Made by a program: the position numbers and the translations under genes. A DNA stretch of 64,000 bases from the NCBI RefSeq assembly GCF_009741925.1, contig NZ_WPCC01000005.1, forward strand, positions 1 through 64,000. The letters run 5' to 3'. The DNA is from Natronomonas sp. CBA1123. Lineage in GTDB: Archaea > Halobacteriota > Halobacteria > Halobacteriales > Haloarculaceae. Shown piece by piece: positions 30,317 to 39,128 of this stretch (its first letter is position 1; the number at the start of each line of letters is the position of its first letter). Under the pieces are notes generated by a model. It made no database searches. It worked only from the letters and a program-made list of their open reading frames with translations, and had not been told where the DNA came from.

Positions 30317-31474
30317 TCAGTTGTTACCGCGGTCGCTCGGCGGGCCACGTCGGTCGTCGTCGGAGTCGTCGTCCTCATCCGTATCGTCACCGTCTTCGGT
30401 CGGCGTGGCGGTTCCGTCCGTTTCGGTGTCGTTCTCGGCGTCGTCAGCGTCGTCACCGTTTGGACCGGCGTTTTCCGGCGGGCCACGTCGGTCGTCATCG
30501 CTGTTCGGACCGGCGTCCTCAGGCGGGCCACGCTCGGTGTCGCTGTTCGGACCGGCGTCCTCGGGCGGACCGGCGTTTTCCGGCGCGTTACCCGGGTTGT
30601 TGCTCCGGACGAACTCGGAGACGGCCTGTCCGACGTTCGCGTCACCGGAGCCGTCGAGCAGTTGCTGGACGAACATCGAGACGCGCTGGCCGAAGGGAAC
30701 GGTCGCCTCTTCGGAGCCGGTCAGCGTCACCGATACCTCCTGCGTTCGGTTGCCGTCCTCGGCCGTGATAGTCAGGCGGACGCCCTCTTCGGGGGCGGGC
30801 AGCTCGACCGTTCCGTTCTCGTCGGTCGTGTACGTGCCCGTGCCCTCGTACTCGTAGTTCTCGTCGTCGGAGTCGTCCTCCTCGGAGTCCTCGTCTTCCC
30901 CTTCAGCCTCGGAGTCTTCGGCTTCTTCGTCTTCCTCGTCAGCGTCGTCGGAGTCGCTGTCGTCGTCGGACTCACTGTCCGAGTCCTCTTCCTCCGAATC
31001 CTCGGAGTCGTCCTCTTCTTCGTCCGAGTCGTCAGCATCGCTATCGTCCGAGTCATCGTCTTCGGACCCCGAGTCGTCGGAATCAGAGTCGCTATCGTCT
31101 TCCTCCGAACCGTCATCGGAGTCGTCAGAGTCGCTGTCCGAGTCCTCTTCTTCTGAATCCTCGGAGTCGCTATCGTCCGAGTCTGCATCGTCGGATTCAG
31201 AATCGTCGTCCTCCGAGTCGTCGTCGGATTCTTCGTCATCCTCGTCCGCGTCCACGTCTTCTTGCGTGACGGTCACGTTGGCGCCGTCGACCGACCCGTT
31301 CGCGTCGGTCACCGTCACGGTCACGTTCTCACCGTCCTGTGTCACGTCGATGTTCAGTGAGCTGACGTTGCCCGCGTCGTCGTCGGTCTGTGCCATCGCG
31401 AGGCCGGGGCCGACGACTGACAGTATCATCAGCGCCGACAGCGCGATTGCAGCGAGTCGTTTATTCGAGCGCAT
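30317..31474 (-). CDS. Secreted Asp/Ser-rich low-complexity protein with C-terminal GPPEDAGPN repeats
   Basis: A 385-residue exported protein starting at ATG 31474, with a signal peptide ending near GLAMAQTDD and a TTTATC element 29 nt upstream. A small N-terminal beta-like domain (VTVTVTDANGSVDGANVTV) is followed by about 130 residues made almost only of Asp, Ser and Glu. A second folded region (GTYTTDENGTVELPAPEEG) comes next, then VSMFVQQLLD, and finally three near-identical units of the type GPPEDAGPNSD, ending DRRGPPSDRGNN. There are no Cys and no membrane anchor. The highly charged region could bind cations or act as a surface brush; this is inference. Confidence 0.8.
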   Translation of the reverse strand: MRSNKRLAAIALSALMILSVVGPGLAMAQTDDDAGNVSSLNIDVTQDGENVTVTVTDANGSVDGANVTVTQEDVDADEDDEESDDDSEDDDSESDDADSDDSDSEDSEEEDSDSDSDDSDDGSEEDDSDSDSDDSGSEDDDSDDSDADDSDEEEDDSEDSEEEDSDSESDDDSDSDDADEEDEEAEDSEAEGEDEDSEEDDSDDENYEYEGTGTYTTDENGTVELPAPEEGVRLTITAEDGNRTQEVSVTLTGSEEATVPFGQRVSMFVQQLLDGSGDANVGQAVSEFVRSNNPGNAPENAGPPEDAGPNSDTERGPPEDAGPNSDDDRRGPPENAGPNGDDADDAENDTETDGTATPTEDGDDTDEDDDSDDDRRGPPSDRGNN

Positions 31475-31607
31475 CACACTCCCCACCAAGTAGGTCAGGG
31501 GGATAAACCGGGACTCTCGTTCAACTCGTTTACCAGTTCGTTTGGGAATAGAAAGAGGACCTCAAAACCGTTCAAAAGATTCAAAAACATATTTGAGCGT
31601 TTAATCG

Positions 31608-32900
31608 CTATTCGGTTGCGCGCTCGATGGCCGCCCGTGCGTGGCGGTCGGCCTCACGTCTGACGGCCGCTTCCTCCAACGACAGCACTTCGCGGTCGCG
31701 GACGAGGACCTCTCCGCCGACGACGGTGTGTCGCACGTCCGACCCGCGAACCGCGTAGGCGAGGTGGCTGACGAGGTCGTGTTCCGGCGTGAGATGCGGC
31801 GCCTCGAGGTCGACGACCGCGAGGTCGGCCAGCGCACCCGTCTCGATACGCCCGGCGTCGAAGCCGAGCAGTTCGGCGCCGCGTTCGGTCGCCGCCCGAA
31901 CCGCATCCTCTGCAGCGACGGCGCTTGCGTCCTCGGCGGCGAGTTTGCCGACCATCGCCGCGTCCCGGAGTTCGTCGAAGACGTCGAGGTCGTTGTTCGA
32001 GGCCGGGCCGTCGGTTCCGATACCGACCGTGACGCCTGCATCGAGCAACTCCTGGACGGGGGCGATGCCGCTGGCGAGTTTCATGTTCGAGGCCGGACAG
32101 TGGGCGACGCCGACCTCTTGGTCGGCGAGTAGTTCGATTTCGGTCTCGTCGACGTGGACGGCGTGGGCGATGAAGTCGCCGGACTCCAGCATTCCGAGGT
32201 CGTCGGCGAACTCCAGCGGCCGGACGCCGCGTTCGGAAACGATGGGGTCGACCTCGTCTTCGGTCTCGTTTGCGTGGTAGTGGACCGGGACGCCCGCCTC
32301 GCGTGCGCGGGCGACGTAGGTCTCCAAGAGGTCGGCGTCGACCGTCGTCAGCGAGTGCGGCATCAGCGCCGTTCGAATCCGACCGTCGGCGGCCCCGTCG
32401 AGTTCGCGGGCGACGGCCAATCCCTCCTCGAAGTCCGCGCGAGCGTCGGCGTCGTCCTTCCCGACGGTGACGACGCCGTGGCCGAGACGGGCACGGAGAC
32501 CGGCCTCCTCGACGGCCGCCGCCACCTCCGGAACGTGGAAGTACATGTCCGCGAACGTCGTGACGCCGTTTTTCAGCATCTCCACGAGTCCGAGTCGCGC
32601 GCCCGCACGGACGTCCTCGGCGTCGAAGGCGGCCTCGGTCGGCCAGATGTCCTCTTGCAGCCACGCGTCGAGCGGTTTGTCGTCGGCGTACCCGCGGAGC
32701 AGCGTCATAGCGACGTGACAGTGGGTGTTGACGAGTCCCGGAACGACCAGACAGCCCTCGGCGTCCAGCGTCTCCTCGCCGACGGCGGTGTCGCCAACCT
32801 CGACGATGCGTCCCGTCTCCCGGTCGGCCAGTACGTCGGCCCGTTCGACGGTCAGGTCGGGGCGGAGAACGCGCCCGCCGGTAATCTGGAGCGTGCTCAT
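31608..32900 (-). CDS. Amidohydrolase, SAH/5'-methylthioadenosine deaminase type
   Basis: A 430-residue metal-dependent hydrolase with the amidohydrolase signature VNTHCHVAMTLLRGYADD, zinc ligand His in VHYHANETEDEV, HAVHVDETEIELL, the SNMKLASGIAP segment and the catalytic Asp in GIGTDGPASNNDLD. This set is characteristic of MtaD/DadD enzymes that deaminate S-adenosylhomocysteine, methylthioadenosine or 5'-deoxyadenosine to inosyl derivatives. Proximity to ahcY supports a role in recycling SAM by-products. Exact substrate preference cannot be read. About 133 nt of AT-rich sequence separate it from the preceding gene. Confidence 0.92.
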   Translation of the reverse strand: MSTLQITGGRVLRPDLTVERADVLADRETGRIVEVGDTAVGEETLDAEGCLVVPGLVNTHCHVAMTLLRGYADDKPLDAWLQEDIWPTEAAFDAEDVRAGARLGLVEMLKNGVTTFADMYFHVPEVAAAVEEAGLRARLGHGVVTVGKDDADARADFEEGLAVARELDGAADGRIRTALMPHSLTTVDADLLETYVARAREAGVPVHYHANETEDEVDPIVSERGVRPLEFADDLGMLESGDFIAHAVHVDETEIELLADQEVGVAHCPASNMKLASGIAPVQELLDAGVTVGIGTDGPASNNDLDVFDELRDAAMVGKLAAEDASAVAAEDAVRAATERGAELLGFDAGRIETGALADLAVVDLEAPHLTPEHDLVSHLAYAVRGSDVRHTVVGGEVLVRDREVLSLEEAAVRREADRHARAAIERATE

Positions 32901-33014
32901 ACCCGGCGTTGTCGACGCCGGGCGTTGAAACTGCCGAATCGGTCGGACGAGGCGTCGGTTCTCGCCGATGAATCGGTGCGTGGGTTTTTACTGACCGACT
33001 CGGAACTCCGGACG

Positions 33015-33389
33015 ATGAACGCCCTCCTCCTGCCCGTCGCCGTGTTGCTTGCGGCCCTCGCGGGGTTGTTCTTTCTCGGGTCGTACCTCTGGTATCGCCA
33101 CGCGGTCCGACTCCACGCCGAGTCGCTGTTCCCCGACGACGCGACCGGCGTCCGACTGCTCCGATACGGCGTCTCGACTGGGGCAGCCACCTTCGGCGGC
33201 TTCCTGCTCGTCTCCGTCCTGTACCTCCTCGCCGGGAGTACCGCCGGCACCACGACGGGACCGGCACTCGACCCGATGCCGTTCGAGACGGTCGCAATCG
33301 GCCTGTTCGCGCTGTCGCTGTCGACGTTCTGTGTCGCCGGCGTGGGGTACGCCGCCGACGCCATCCGACGGCGCCTCGGCGTCCGATAG
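33015..33389 (+). CDS. Small three-segment membrane protein
   Basis: A 124-residue hydrophobic protein with segments at about residues 2-24, 54-74 and 90-112, a polar loop with RYGVSTGAATFGGFL, and a basic C-terminus (DAIRRRLGVR). It starts at ATG 33015; longer upstream frames run antisense through the amidohydrolase gene and are rejected. No family is recognised. It lies 30 nt before hisG on the same strand and may be co-transcribed with it. Confidence 0.7.
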   Translation: MNALLLPVAVLLAALAGLFFLGSYLWYRHAVRLHAESLFPDDATGVRLLRYGVSTGAATFGGFLLVSVLYLLAGSTAGTTTGPALDPMPFETVAIGLFALSLSTFCVAGVGYAADAIRRRLGVR

Positions 33390-33419
33390 GGCAAAGGCCC
33401 GTCGCCTGCAACCGGGTGT

Positions 33420-34265
33420 ATGCGCATTGCCGTGCCCAACAAGGGCCGTCTCCACGACCCGGCGCTGAAACTGCTGGAACGAGCCGGGTTACACGTCCAG
33501 AACGGTGCCGACAGGAAACTGTACGCCGACACCGTCGACCCCGAGGTGTCGGTACTCTTCGCCCGCGCCGCGGACATCCCCGAGTACGTTTCCGACGGCG
33601 CCGCCGCCCTCGGCATCACCGGACTCGACCAAACGCGGGAGTCCGACGTCGAGTTGGTCGACCTCCTGGATTTGGAGTTCGGCAGTTGCCGACTCGTCCT
33701 CGCCTCCCCCGAGGACGGCGGCGTCTCCTCGCCGGAGGAGTTGACCGGCGGCACGGTCGCCACCGAGTTCCCCAACATCACCGAGGCGTACTTCGCGGAG
33801 TTGGGCATCTCCCCCGACATCGTGGAGGTGACGGGCGCGACGGAGTTGACCCCGCACGTCGATATCGCCGACGCCATCGTCGACATCACCTCGACGGGGA
33901 CGACCCTGCGAATGAACCGCCTCGAAGTCATCGACGAGGTGCTGTCGTCGTCGGTGCGGCTGTTCGCCAACCCCGACGTTGCCGACGACCCGAAGGTCCA
34001 GCAGGTCAAGACGGCGTTCAAGTCCGTCCTCGACGCCAACGACAAGCGCTATCTGATGATGAACGTCCCCGAGGATGCCCTCGAGGATGTCGAAGACGTG
34101 ATTCCCGGGATGGGTGGGCCGACGGTGATGGACGTGGCCGGCAGCGACGCCCTCGCGGTCCACGTCGTCGTCGACGAGCGGAAGGTGTTCGAGGTCATCC
34201 CGGACCTGAAAGACGCCGGCGCCAGCGACATCCTCGTCACCGAAATCGAGCGGTTGGTCCCCTGA
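33420..34265 (+). CDS. hisG: ATP phosphoribosyltransferase (long form)
   Basis: A 281-residue enzyme catalysing the first step of histidine biosynthesis, joining ATP and PRPP. It starts [20 protein letters not shown] and has the PRPP loop [17 protein letters not shown]. The C-terminal 75 residues form the ACT-like regulatory HisG_C domain that lets the long form work without HisZ and respond to histidine. Other his genes are not in the window. Confidence 0.97.
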   Translation: MRIAVPNKGRLHDPALKLLERAGLHVQNGADRKLYADTVDPEVSVLFARAADIPEYVSDGAAALGITGLDQTRESDVELVDLLDLEFGSCRLVLASPEDGGVSSPEELTGGTVATEFPNITEAYFAELGISPDIVEVTGATELTPHVDIADAIVDITSTGTTLRMNRLEVIDEVLSSSVRLFANPDVADDPKVQQVKTAFKSVLDANDKRYLMMNVPEDALEDVEDVIPGMGGPTVMDVAGSDALAVHVVVDERKVFEVIPDLKDAGASDILVTEIERLVP

Positions 34266-34334
34266 ACCGCCGTTACTGAAACCGTCGTTTTAGCTTACAC
34301 AAAGCCCTCCCCCGAAAGGGTTCCATCCTCGTGT

Positions 34335-35197
34335 ATGAACCCGACACGCAGACGAACGCTTCGAGCGCTCGGCGCTACCCTCGCAGGGACGGCGCTGGCA
34401 GGCTGTCTCTCGGATGACGAATCGACCGACGACCCGAGCGGCGACAACGGCGACAGCGGCGTGAGCGTACAGGACATCACCGCGACGCCAGCAGTCGTAA
34501 CGCTGAACTCCCCGGATTCGTACGGGACCTACGGCGGCCGGAACGAACAGCTGATTATCGCGAATATCTCGGTCGAATCGCCCGGTGACCACCCGGCCTC
34601 GTCGTTTTCCGTCGAGCGTCCGGGGAGCAATACGAGGTGACGACGAAAATCGGTCGTCAGGGGCGACTGGAAACGTTCGGCGACGCCTACGAACCGAACG
34701 ACGGGAGTTCCCCGACCGCAAGCGCCAGTGCCAGCGAGGACGGCGAAACCGGGCCGTCGTCGGGGTGGATTGCGGCGTACGTCCCGAAACCGCTCGACGC
34801 CGACTCGGCGACGCTGACGTGGGACGGCGGCGAGTACACCGTCGGCGATTCCGTCCTCGAACGGTTGAACCGGCCGCCAGCGTCGTTCGACGTGACCTTC
34901 GAGGCGCCCGAGACGGCGACAGTCGGCGAGACGGTGACGGCGACGGTGACCGTCGAGAACACCGCCGACGTCGACGGGACGTTCGTCGGCGCGATAAATC
35001 GGGTCGGGCCACGAATCGCCTACGCACCCGAAACGGAGGTGCGACTGGACATCGAGGCCGGCGAAACCGCCGAGTGGGAGTACACACACAGCCTCGACAG
35101 TTCCGAACTCGACGAGATGGAGGACCCGTCGATGGATATCCACCTCGTCTGGCGTGACAACTCGACGGTCCGGACGGTCGATATCGAAAGCGAGTGA
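34335..35197 (+). pseudogene. Tat-exported haloarchaeal lipoprotein with a -1 frameshift
   Basis: The first frame (34335-34640) encodes RRRTLRALGATLAG and lipobox LAGC, then an acidic spacer and a beta domain ending SSFSVERPG. It then stops. The second frame (to 35197) continues GEQYEVTTKIGRQGRLETFG and a beta-sandwich region (FEAPETATVGETVTATVTVE) typical of extracellular adhesion-like domains. A run of four G at 34622-34625 would join the two seamlessly if it had five (VERPGEQYEV). I read this as one 287-residue lipoprotein broken by a missing base, not two coupled genes, although a GTGA overlap exists. Function unknown. Confidence 0.8.
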
Positions 35198-35212
35198 GGA
35201 CGGCGGCGCACC

Positions 35213-35563
35213 TCACGCCAAGAAGATGTTGCCGAACGCGAAGGCGAAAATCGTAGTGATGGAGAAATAAAACACCGACAACAACACTGCTCCGCGGAGG
35301 TTCAACTCGTAGACGTACCGAACGACGGCGACGGCGGTGAAAAACGACAGCGCGACCATCACGGCGCCGTTGTACTGGCTGAACAGCATCGCGACGACGA
35401 CAGGGGCGGGAGCGGCTTTGACAGCGCGCTGGTGCGGTTCGTCGCCGAGCACCCACAGCGCGGCGAGATGTAGCGTTACGGCCGAAAACAGCGTCCCGAC
35501 GAGGAACGCGACGGCGAGCGCGAGCGGGCCGCCGCCGACGAACTCCACCTGCAGCGGAAGCAT
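35213..35563 (-). CDS. Small haloarchaeal four-helix membrane protein
   Basis: A 116-residue protein with about three to four membrane segments (residues 12-36, 50-64, 66-85 and 92-113). Notable conserved-looking pieces are LWVLGDEPHQRAVKAAPAPV and VRYVYELNLRGAVLLSVFYF. It contains no cysteines or catalytic motifs. It is located 43 nt downstream of tbp on the same strand and may share its transcript. I do not recognise a characterised function. Confidence 0.75.
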   Translation of the reverse strand: MLPLQVEFVGGGPLALAVAFLVGTLFSAVTLHLAALWVLGDEPHQRAVKAAPAPVVVAMLFSQYNGAVMVALSFFTAVAVVRYVYELNLRGAVLLSVFYFSITTIFAFAFGNIFLA

Positions 35564-35606
35564 ACCGGAATTAGGGAGCCGTCACGGGAGTAGTTGCCGC
35601 TCTTCG

Positions 35607-36170
35607 TTAGCCGTCGAGCAGACCGAGCTCTTCGAGTCGGGAGACGATTTTGTCGACTGCCTCGCGGGCGTCGTCGGGCTTCTTGCCGCCGGTGATGACG
35701 AGTTTGCCGGAGCCGAACAGCAGCGCGACCACGTCGGGGTCGTCGAGACGGTAGACGAGACCGGGGAACTGCTCGGGTTCGTACTCGATGTTCTCCAGAC
35801 CGAGACCGATGGCGATGGCGTTGAGATTGAGATTGCGGCCGAGGTCCGCGCTGGTGACGATGTTCTGGACGACGATTTCGGGGTCCTCGTCGACCTGAAT
35901 CTCCAGGTCGCGGAGTTTGTCGAAGACGATGCGGAGCGACTCGTGGACGTCGTCGGTGGATTTCGCGCCCGTACAGACGATTTTCCCGGAGCGGAAGATG
36001 AGTGCCGCGGACTTCGGCTCCTGTGTCCGGTAGACGAGACCGGGGAACTGCTCGGGGTCGTAATCGGCGCCCTCGAGGTCCATGGCGACGCTCTGGAGGT
36101 CGAGCTCCTGGCCAATCCCCGTCGAGGCAACGACGTTCTCGATATTGATAGTCTCCTTGGGGTCCTGCAT
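35607..36170 (-). CDS. tbp: TATA-box binding protein
   Basis: A 187-residue general transcription factor that binds TATA elements and recruits TFB and RNA polymerase. It shows the two direct repeats of the TBP saddle: each contains PEQFPGLVYR, a following F-x-SGK segment (IFRSGKIVCTGAKS and LFGSGKLVITGGKK) and NIV at the start (QNIVTSADLGRNLNLNA). It lacks the long acidic tail of many archaeal TBPs. Haloarchaea often carry several tbp genes; this is a well-conserved copy. Confidence 0.98.
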   Translation of the reverse strand: MQDPKETINIENVVASTGIGQELDLQSVAMDLEGADYDPEQFPGLVYRTQEPKSAALIFRSGKIVCTGAKSTDDVHESLRIVFDKLRDLEIQVDEDPEIVVQNIVTSADLGRNLNLNAIAIGLGLENIEYEPEQFPGLVYRLDDPDVVALLFGSGKLVITGGKKPDDAREAVDKIVSRLEELGLLDG

Positions 36171-36186
36171 AACTCGACTTAAAACA

Positions 36187-36206
36187 CGTATTTAAGGTTT
36201 ATAAAT
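36187..36206 (-). promoter_or_regulatory. tbp promoter with two TATA-like elements
   Basis: On the minus strand ATTTATAAA (36198-36206) and TTAAATACG (36187-36194) lie 17-36 nt before the ATG. The first is the better-spaced TATA box. Overlapping elements at the tbp gene could allow autoregulation, which is inference. Confidence 0.55.
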
Positions 36207-36286
36207 GTGGGTGGTCGTTCCCCCTCACCTCGCACGAGCGACCCCCGACCGGGCCGTTTATTTCCCGTCGGCGGCCACCTGCGGGC

Positions 36287-37240
36287 GTGTACCTCCTGGA
36301 GTTGGCCGGTGACGACGACGACTTCGCAGTCCGTGAGGCCGAGAGCCGCTGTTCGGCAGTGGAACTGCTGGCTCCCGGCCTCGCTACCGCACGGGGCGTC
36401 GTTCGACCCGAAACGCTGGCCTACACCAGACGAATCTGTCGACTCCTCGGTACGTGTGACCCCTCCGTCGACGACGCCGTCGCCCTGCTCGACGCCGCGA
36501 GCACCGACCGAACCGGCACCGTCGCCGTTCGCGCCCGCGACGTACGCGGCCTGACCGGCGTCGACACCCAGGCCGTCGAACGACGCCTCGGGTCCGTACT
36601 CGTCGACCGTGGATTCGAGGTCGACCTAGACGACCCCGACAACACGCTCGTCGCGTTGTTCTCCGAGACGGCCGCCCTCGGATGGCTCGAAACCGAGACA
36701 CCCCGGGATTTCACGGCCCGACAGCCGACCGACAAGCCGTTCTTCCAACCGGGAAGCATGGACCCGATGGACGCCCGCGCGCTCGCCAACATCGCCGGCG
36801 CCAGTCCCGATGCCCGCTTGCTCGACCCGATGTGCGGCACCGGCGGTATTCTCGTCGAAGCGGGCCTCGTCGGCACCGACGTCGTCGGTGTCGACGCCCA
36901 ACGGAAAATGGTCGAGGGCGCACGGGAGAACCTCGCTCACTACCTCGACTCCTTCGCCGTCGTCCGCGGCGATGCGACGCGTCTGCCGTTTGCCGACGGG
37001 GGGTTCGACGGTGCCGTCTTCGACGCTCCTTACGGCCGCCAGTCGAAAGTCGAGGGCGTCTCGCTGGAATCGCTCGTCGGCGACGCCCTCCGCGAAGTCC
37101 GGCGGGTCGCCGACCGCGCCGTCGTCGTCGGCGACCGCTCGTGGAACGACGCCGCCGAAGCCGCCGGCTGGACCGTCGAATCGCGGTTCGACCGCCGCGT
37201 CCACCGGTCGTTGACGCGGTACGTCCACGTCCTCGTCTGA
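36287..37240 (+). CDS. tRNA (guanine10-N2)-methyltransferase, Trm-G10/TRM11 type
   Basis: A 317-residue protein starting at GTG (VYLLELAGDDDDFAVREAE). Residues 1-150 form a THUMP-like tRNA-binding region; the C-terminal Rossmann methyltransferase contains FFQPGSMDPMDARALANIAG, motif I LLDPMCGTGGILVEA, motif II VVGVDAQRKMVEGA and motif IV DAPYGRQSKVEG. DAPY replaces the more usual DPPY, still compatible with N2-guanine methylation. Archaeal enzymes of this type make m2G10 or m2,2G10 in tRNA. It is convergent with endA, with a 3-nt gap. Confidence 0.93.
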   Translation: MYLLELAGDDDDFAVREAESRCSAVELLAPGLATARGVVRPETLAYTRRICRLLGTCDPSVDDAVALLDAASTDRTGTVAVRARDVRGLTGVDTQAVERRLGSVLVDRGFEVDLDDPDNTLVALFSETAALGWLETETPRDFTARQPTDKPFFQPGSMDPMDARALANIAGASPDARLLDPMCGTGGILVEAGLVGTDVVGVDAQRKMVEGARENLAHYLDSFAVVRGDATRLPFADGGFDGAVFDAPYGRQSKVEGVSLESLVGDALREVRRVADRAVVVGDRSWNDAAEAAGWTVESRFDRRVHRSLTRYVHVLV

Positions 37241-37243
37241 GCC

Positions 37244-38251
37244 TCAGGGCGTCAGCCGCCCGGCCGACCGCCACGTCACCGTTCCGTCCTCGACGAGGGC
37301 GAACACCATCCGTTTCCGGACGCCGTGAGCCAGCCGAACGTCGAGCGCCAAATCCCGCGGCGACAGTTCGGTGTCCGCCGGTAACACCCGGACCAGCAAC
37401 TCCGAGTGGCCGAGGTCGTCGACCGACTCCACGTCGGCGTAGGTGCGGAAATCCGCGCCGAATTTGAAACCGGTCTTCGGGACGATGCCCCGCCGGCGGA
37501 GTTCACGATACACCGTCAGCCGGCGGTCGAACCGCTCGCCTTCGACCGCCCGGCCGCGCTCGACGACCGCCCCGGTGCCGCCAGCAATCGAGAGAACGCC
37601 CGTCTCGTCCAGATGGGCGGCCTCCAGAAGCGACAACTGGAGCGTTTCGTCGTCACGACCCATTCGCTGCCCGTAGAAGCCGCGCTCGTAGAGGGGTTCA
37701 GGGGGGTCCCAGCAGAGCACTCGGTCTTCGAGGAGGACCCCATCGACGGTGGCGTCGAGGGCGAGCGAACTGGAACCGGAAACGTCCGGAACGTCGGTTT
37801 CGAGATACGTGATTTCGCTCTCCTCGTCGACGACCGCGAGGACGGTGTCACCGAGGCCAGCGAGCGGAATCGACTCCCGTTCGGCGACGACGCGAACCCG
37901 GTACTCGACGGACCCGTCCCACGGCCCGTCGCCGCGAGGGTGGACGACGAAGTCGACGCCGTCGGTCGAATCGACCCACTCCTCGCTCGCCACCGAGAGG
38001 TAGAAGCCGCGGTCACGCAAGTCCCGGTAGACCAAGAACTCGACGACGATGTCGTCGTGTTCGGCGAGGAAGCCGGCGAACCCGTTTCCGTCGACCGAAT
38101 CGAGGTCTCCGCGATAGAGGAGGTGAGCGGCCTCGACACGGGAGAGGACGACGCCGTCCCCTCGGGGGTGACCGTAGCCCCGAGAGTCGTAGTAGCGTTC
38201 GCGGCCGTTGGCGCCGACCTCGACGACGCCGTCGGAGAGGTGTCCTTCCAT
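37244..38251 (-). CDS. endA: tRNA-splicing endonuclease, fused two-repeat form
   Basis: A 335-residue enzyme containing two EndA units in tandem, the haloarchaeal homodimer form. The first (pseudo-catalytic) unit includes YGHPRGDGVVLSRVEAAHLL and VYRDLRDRGFYLSVA. The second has ERGFYGQRMG, VYRELRRRGIVPKTGFKFG, the catalytic Tyr in FRTYADVES, His in GHSELLVRVL and Lys in VRKRMVFALV. It cleaves bulge-helix-bulge sites in pre-tRNA and in the rRNA processing stems present in this window. It lies downstream of the NucS-like gene. Confidence 0.95.
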   Translation of the reverse strand: MEGHLSDGVVEVGANGRERYYDSRGYGHPRGDGVVLSRVEAAHLLYRGDLDSVDGNGFAGFLAEHDDIVVEFLVYRDLRDRGFYLSVASEEWVDSTDGVDFVVHPRGDGPWDGSVEYRVRVVAERESIPLAGLGDTVLAVVDEESEITYLETDVPDVSGSSSLALDATVDGVLLEDRVLCWDPPEPLYERGFYGQRMGRDDETLQLSLLEAAHLDETGVLSIAGGTGAVVERGRAVEGERFDRRLTVYRELRRRGIVPKTGFKFGADFRTYADVESVDDLGHSELLVRVLPADTELSPRDLALDVRLAHGVRKRMVFALVEDGTVTWRSAGRLTP

Positions 38252-38311
38252 CGTGTGGGGGTTGGCGGGTGCGGGCGTATAGCCGCTACGGTCGCCGGGC
38301 CGACGCGCCCG

Positions 38312-39028
38312 TCAGAGCGTGGCGCCACATCCCGAGTCGAGACACCGCTCCCCGCTGGCCGTTTCGAACCGAGGAAGGCCGCAGTCACACGGTTCCGAAA
38401 TCGTTCCGTCAGGTATCGAGAACCCAGTGTCGCAGTCAGGGTAGTTCTCACAGCCAGCGATGAGTCCGCCGCGTCTGAGAACACGGAGGTCGCCGTCGCA
38501 GTTCGGACAGTCCCACGCGCGGTCGAAGCACTCGGAAACCGCATCGAGCAACGACCCACACTCGTAGTCCAGACACAACTCGAAGTCCGTCCCGCGTTCG
38601 ACCCGAAACAGTGGAAGGCCGCAGTCGCAGGTCGAATCGAGCGTCGTCGCACCCGAGGGGAGCGAGTGACGCTCGGCACAGTCGAGACAGAGAACGTCCC
38701 CACCGGAACGGATGAGTTGGCCGCCACAGCGACAGTCGCCGACCGGCGTCCCCGCCTCACTCACGTCGTGTTCGGTCACGGCCACCTCGCCGGCAGCCTC
38801 GATACGAAGCGTCTCCTCGCCGTCTGTGGCGACCAGCCAGAGGGGGTCGTGGGTCAACGAGAGGTCCGCGGGACGGGTGAGCCACGCGACCGGTTGGTAG
38901 CCGTCGGCGTCGTGGACGAGGACGGTGTCGTCGGGCTTGACGACGACGAGAACGTGACCGCGCTGTCGGGTCTCTCGGCGACCGTCGAAGTAGACGTTGC
39001 AGTCTCCGGCGATGGTGGTCGTCGGCAT
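38312..39028 (-). CDS. NucS N-domain-like protein with C4 zinc-finger repeats
   Basis: A 238-residue protein. Residues 1-85 resemble the N-terminal DNA-binding half of NucS/DUF91 endonucleases (GDCNVYFDGRRETRQRG, VVVKPDDTVLVHDADG, PVAWLTRPADL). The nuclease catalytic domain is absent. Instead the C-terminal 150 residues carry Cys clusters of topoisomerase-type C4 fingers: DCRCGGQ, CLDCAE, CDCGLPLF, CLDYECGS, CPNCDGDL, GCENYPDCDTGF and CDCGLPRF. This suggests binding to single-stranded or damaged DNA without cutting. It is encoded between endA and the PLP enzyme gene. Confidence 0.85.
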   Translation of the reverse strand: MPTTTIAGDCNVYFDGRRETRQRGHVLVVVKPDDTVLVHDADGYQPVAWLTRPADLSLTHDPLWLVATDGEETLRIEAAGEVAVTEHDVSEAGTPVGDCRCGGQLIRSGGDVLCLDCAERHSLPSGATTLDSTCDCGLPLFRVERGTDFELCLDYECGSLLDAVSECFDRAWDCPNCDGDLRVLRRGGLIAGCENYPDCDTGFSIPDGTISEPCDCGLPRFETASGERCLDSGCGATL

Positions 39029-39128
39029 ACGGGTGGTGGTCCCGGCATCCCATTTGAAGGCTCGGGCGATTAAACTGACCGCACATCGACGCCCGAAACC
39101 TCAGGTATCGAGAGGAGAATCCGAACGT

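Noticed and set aside
34335-35197. Two translationally coupled genes joined by a GTGA overlap
   Set aside because: The second frame has no independent beginning and the two halves form one continuous beta-domain after adding one G.
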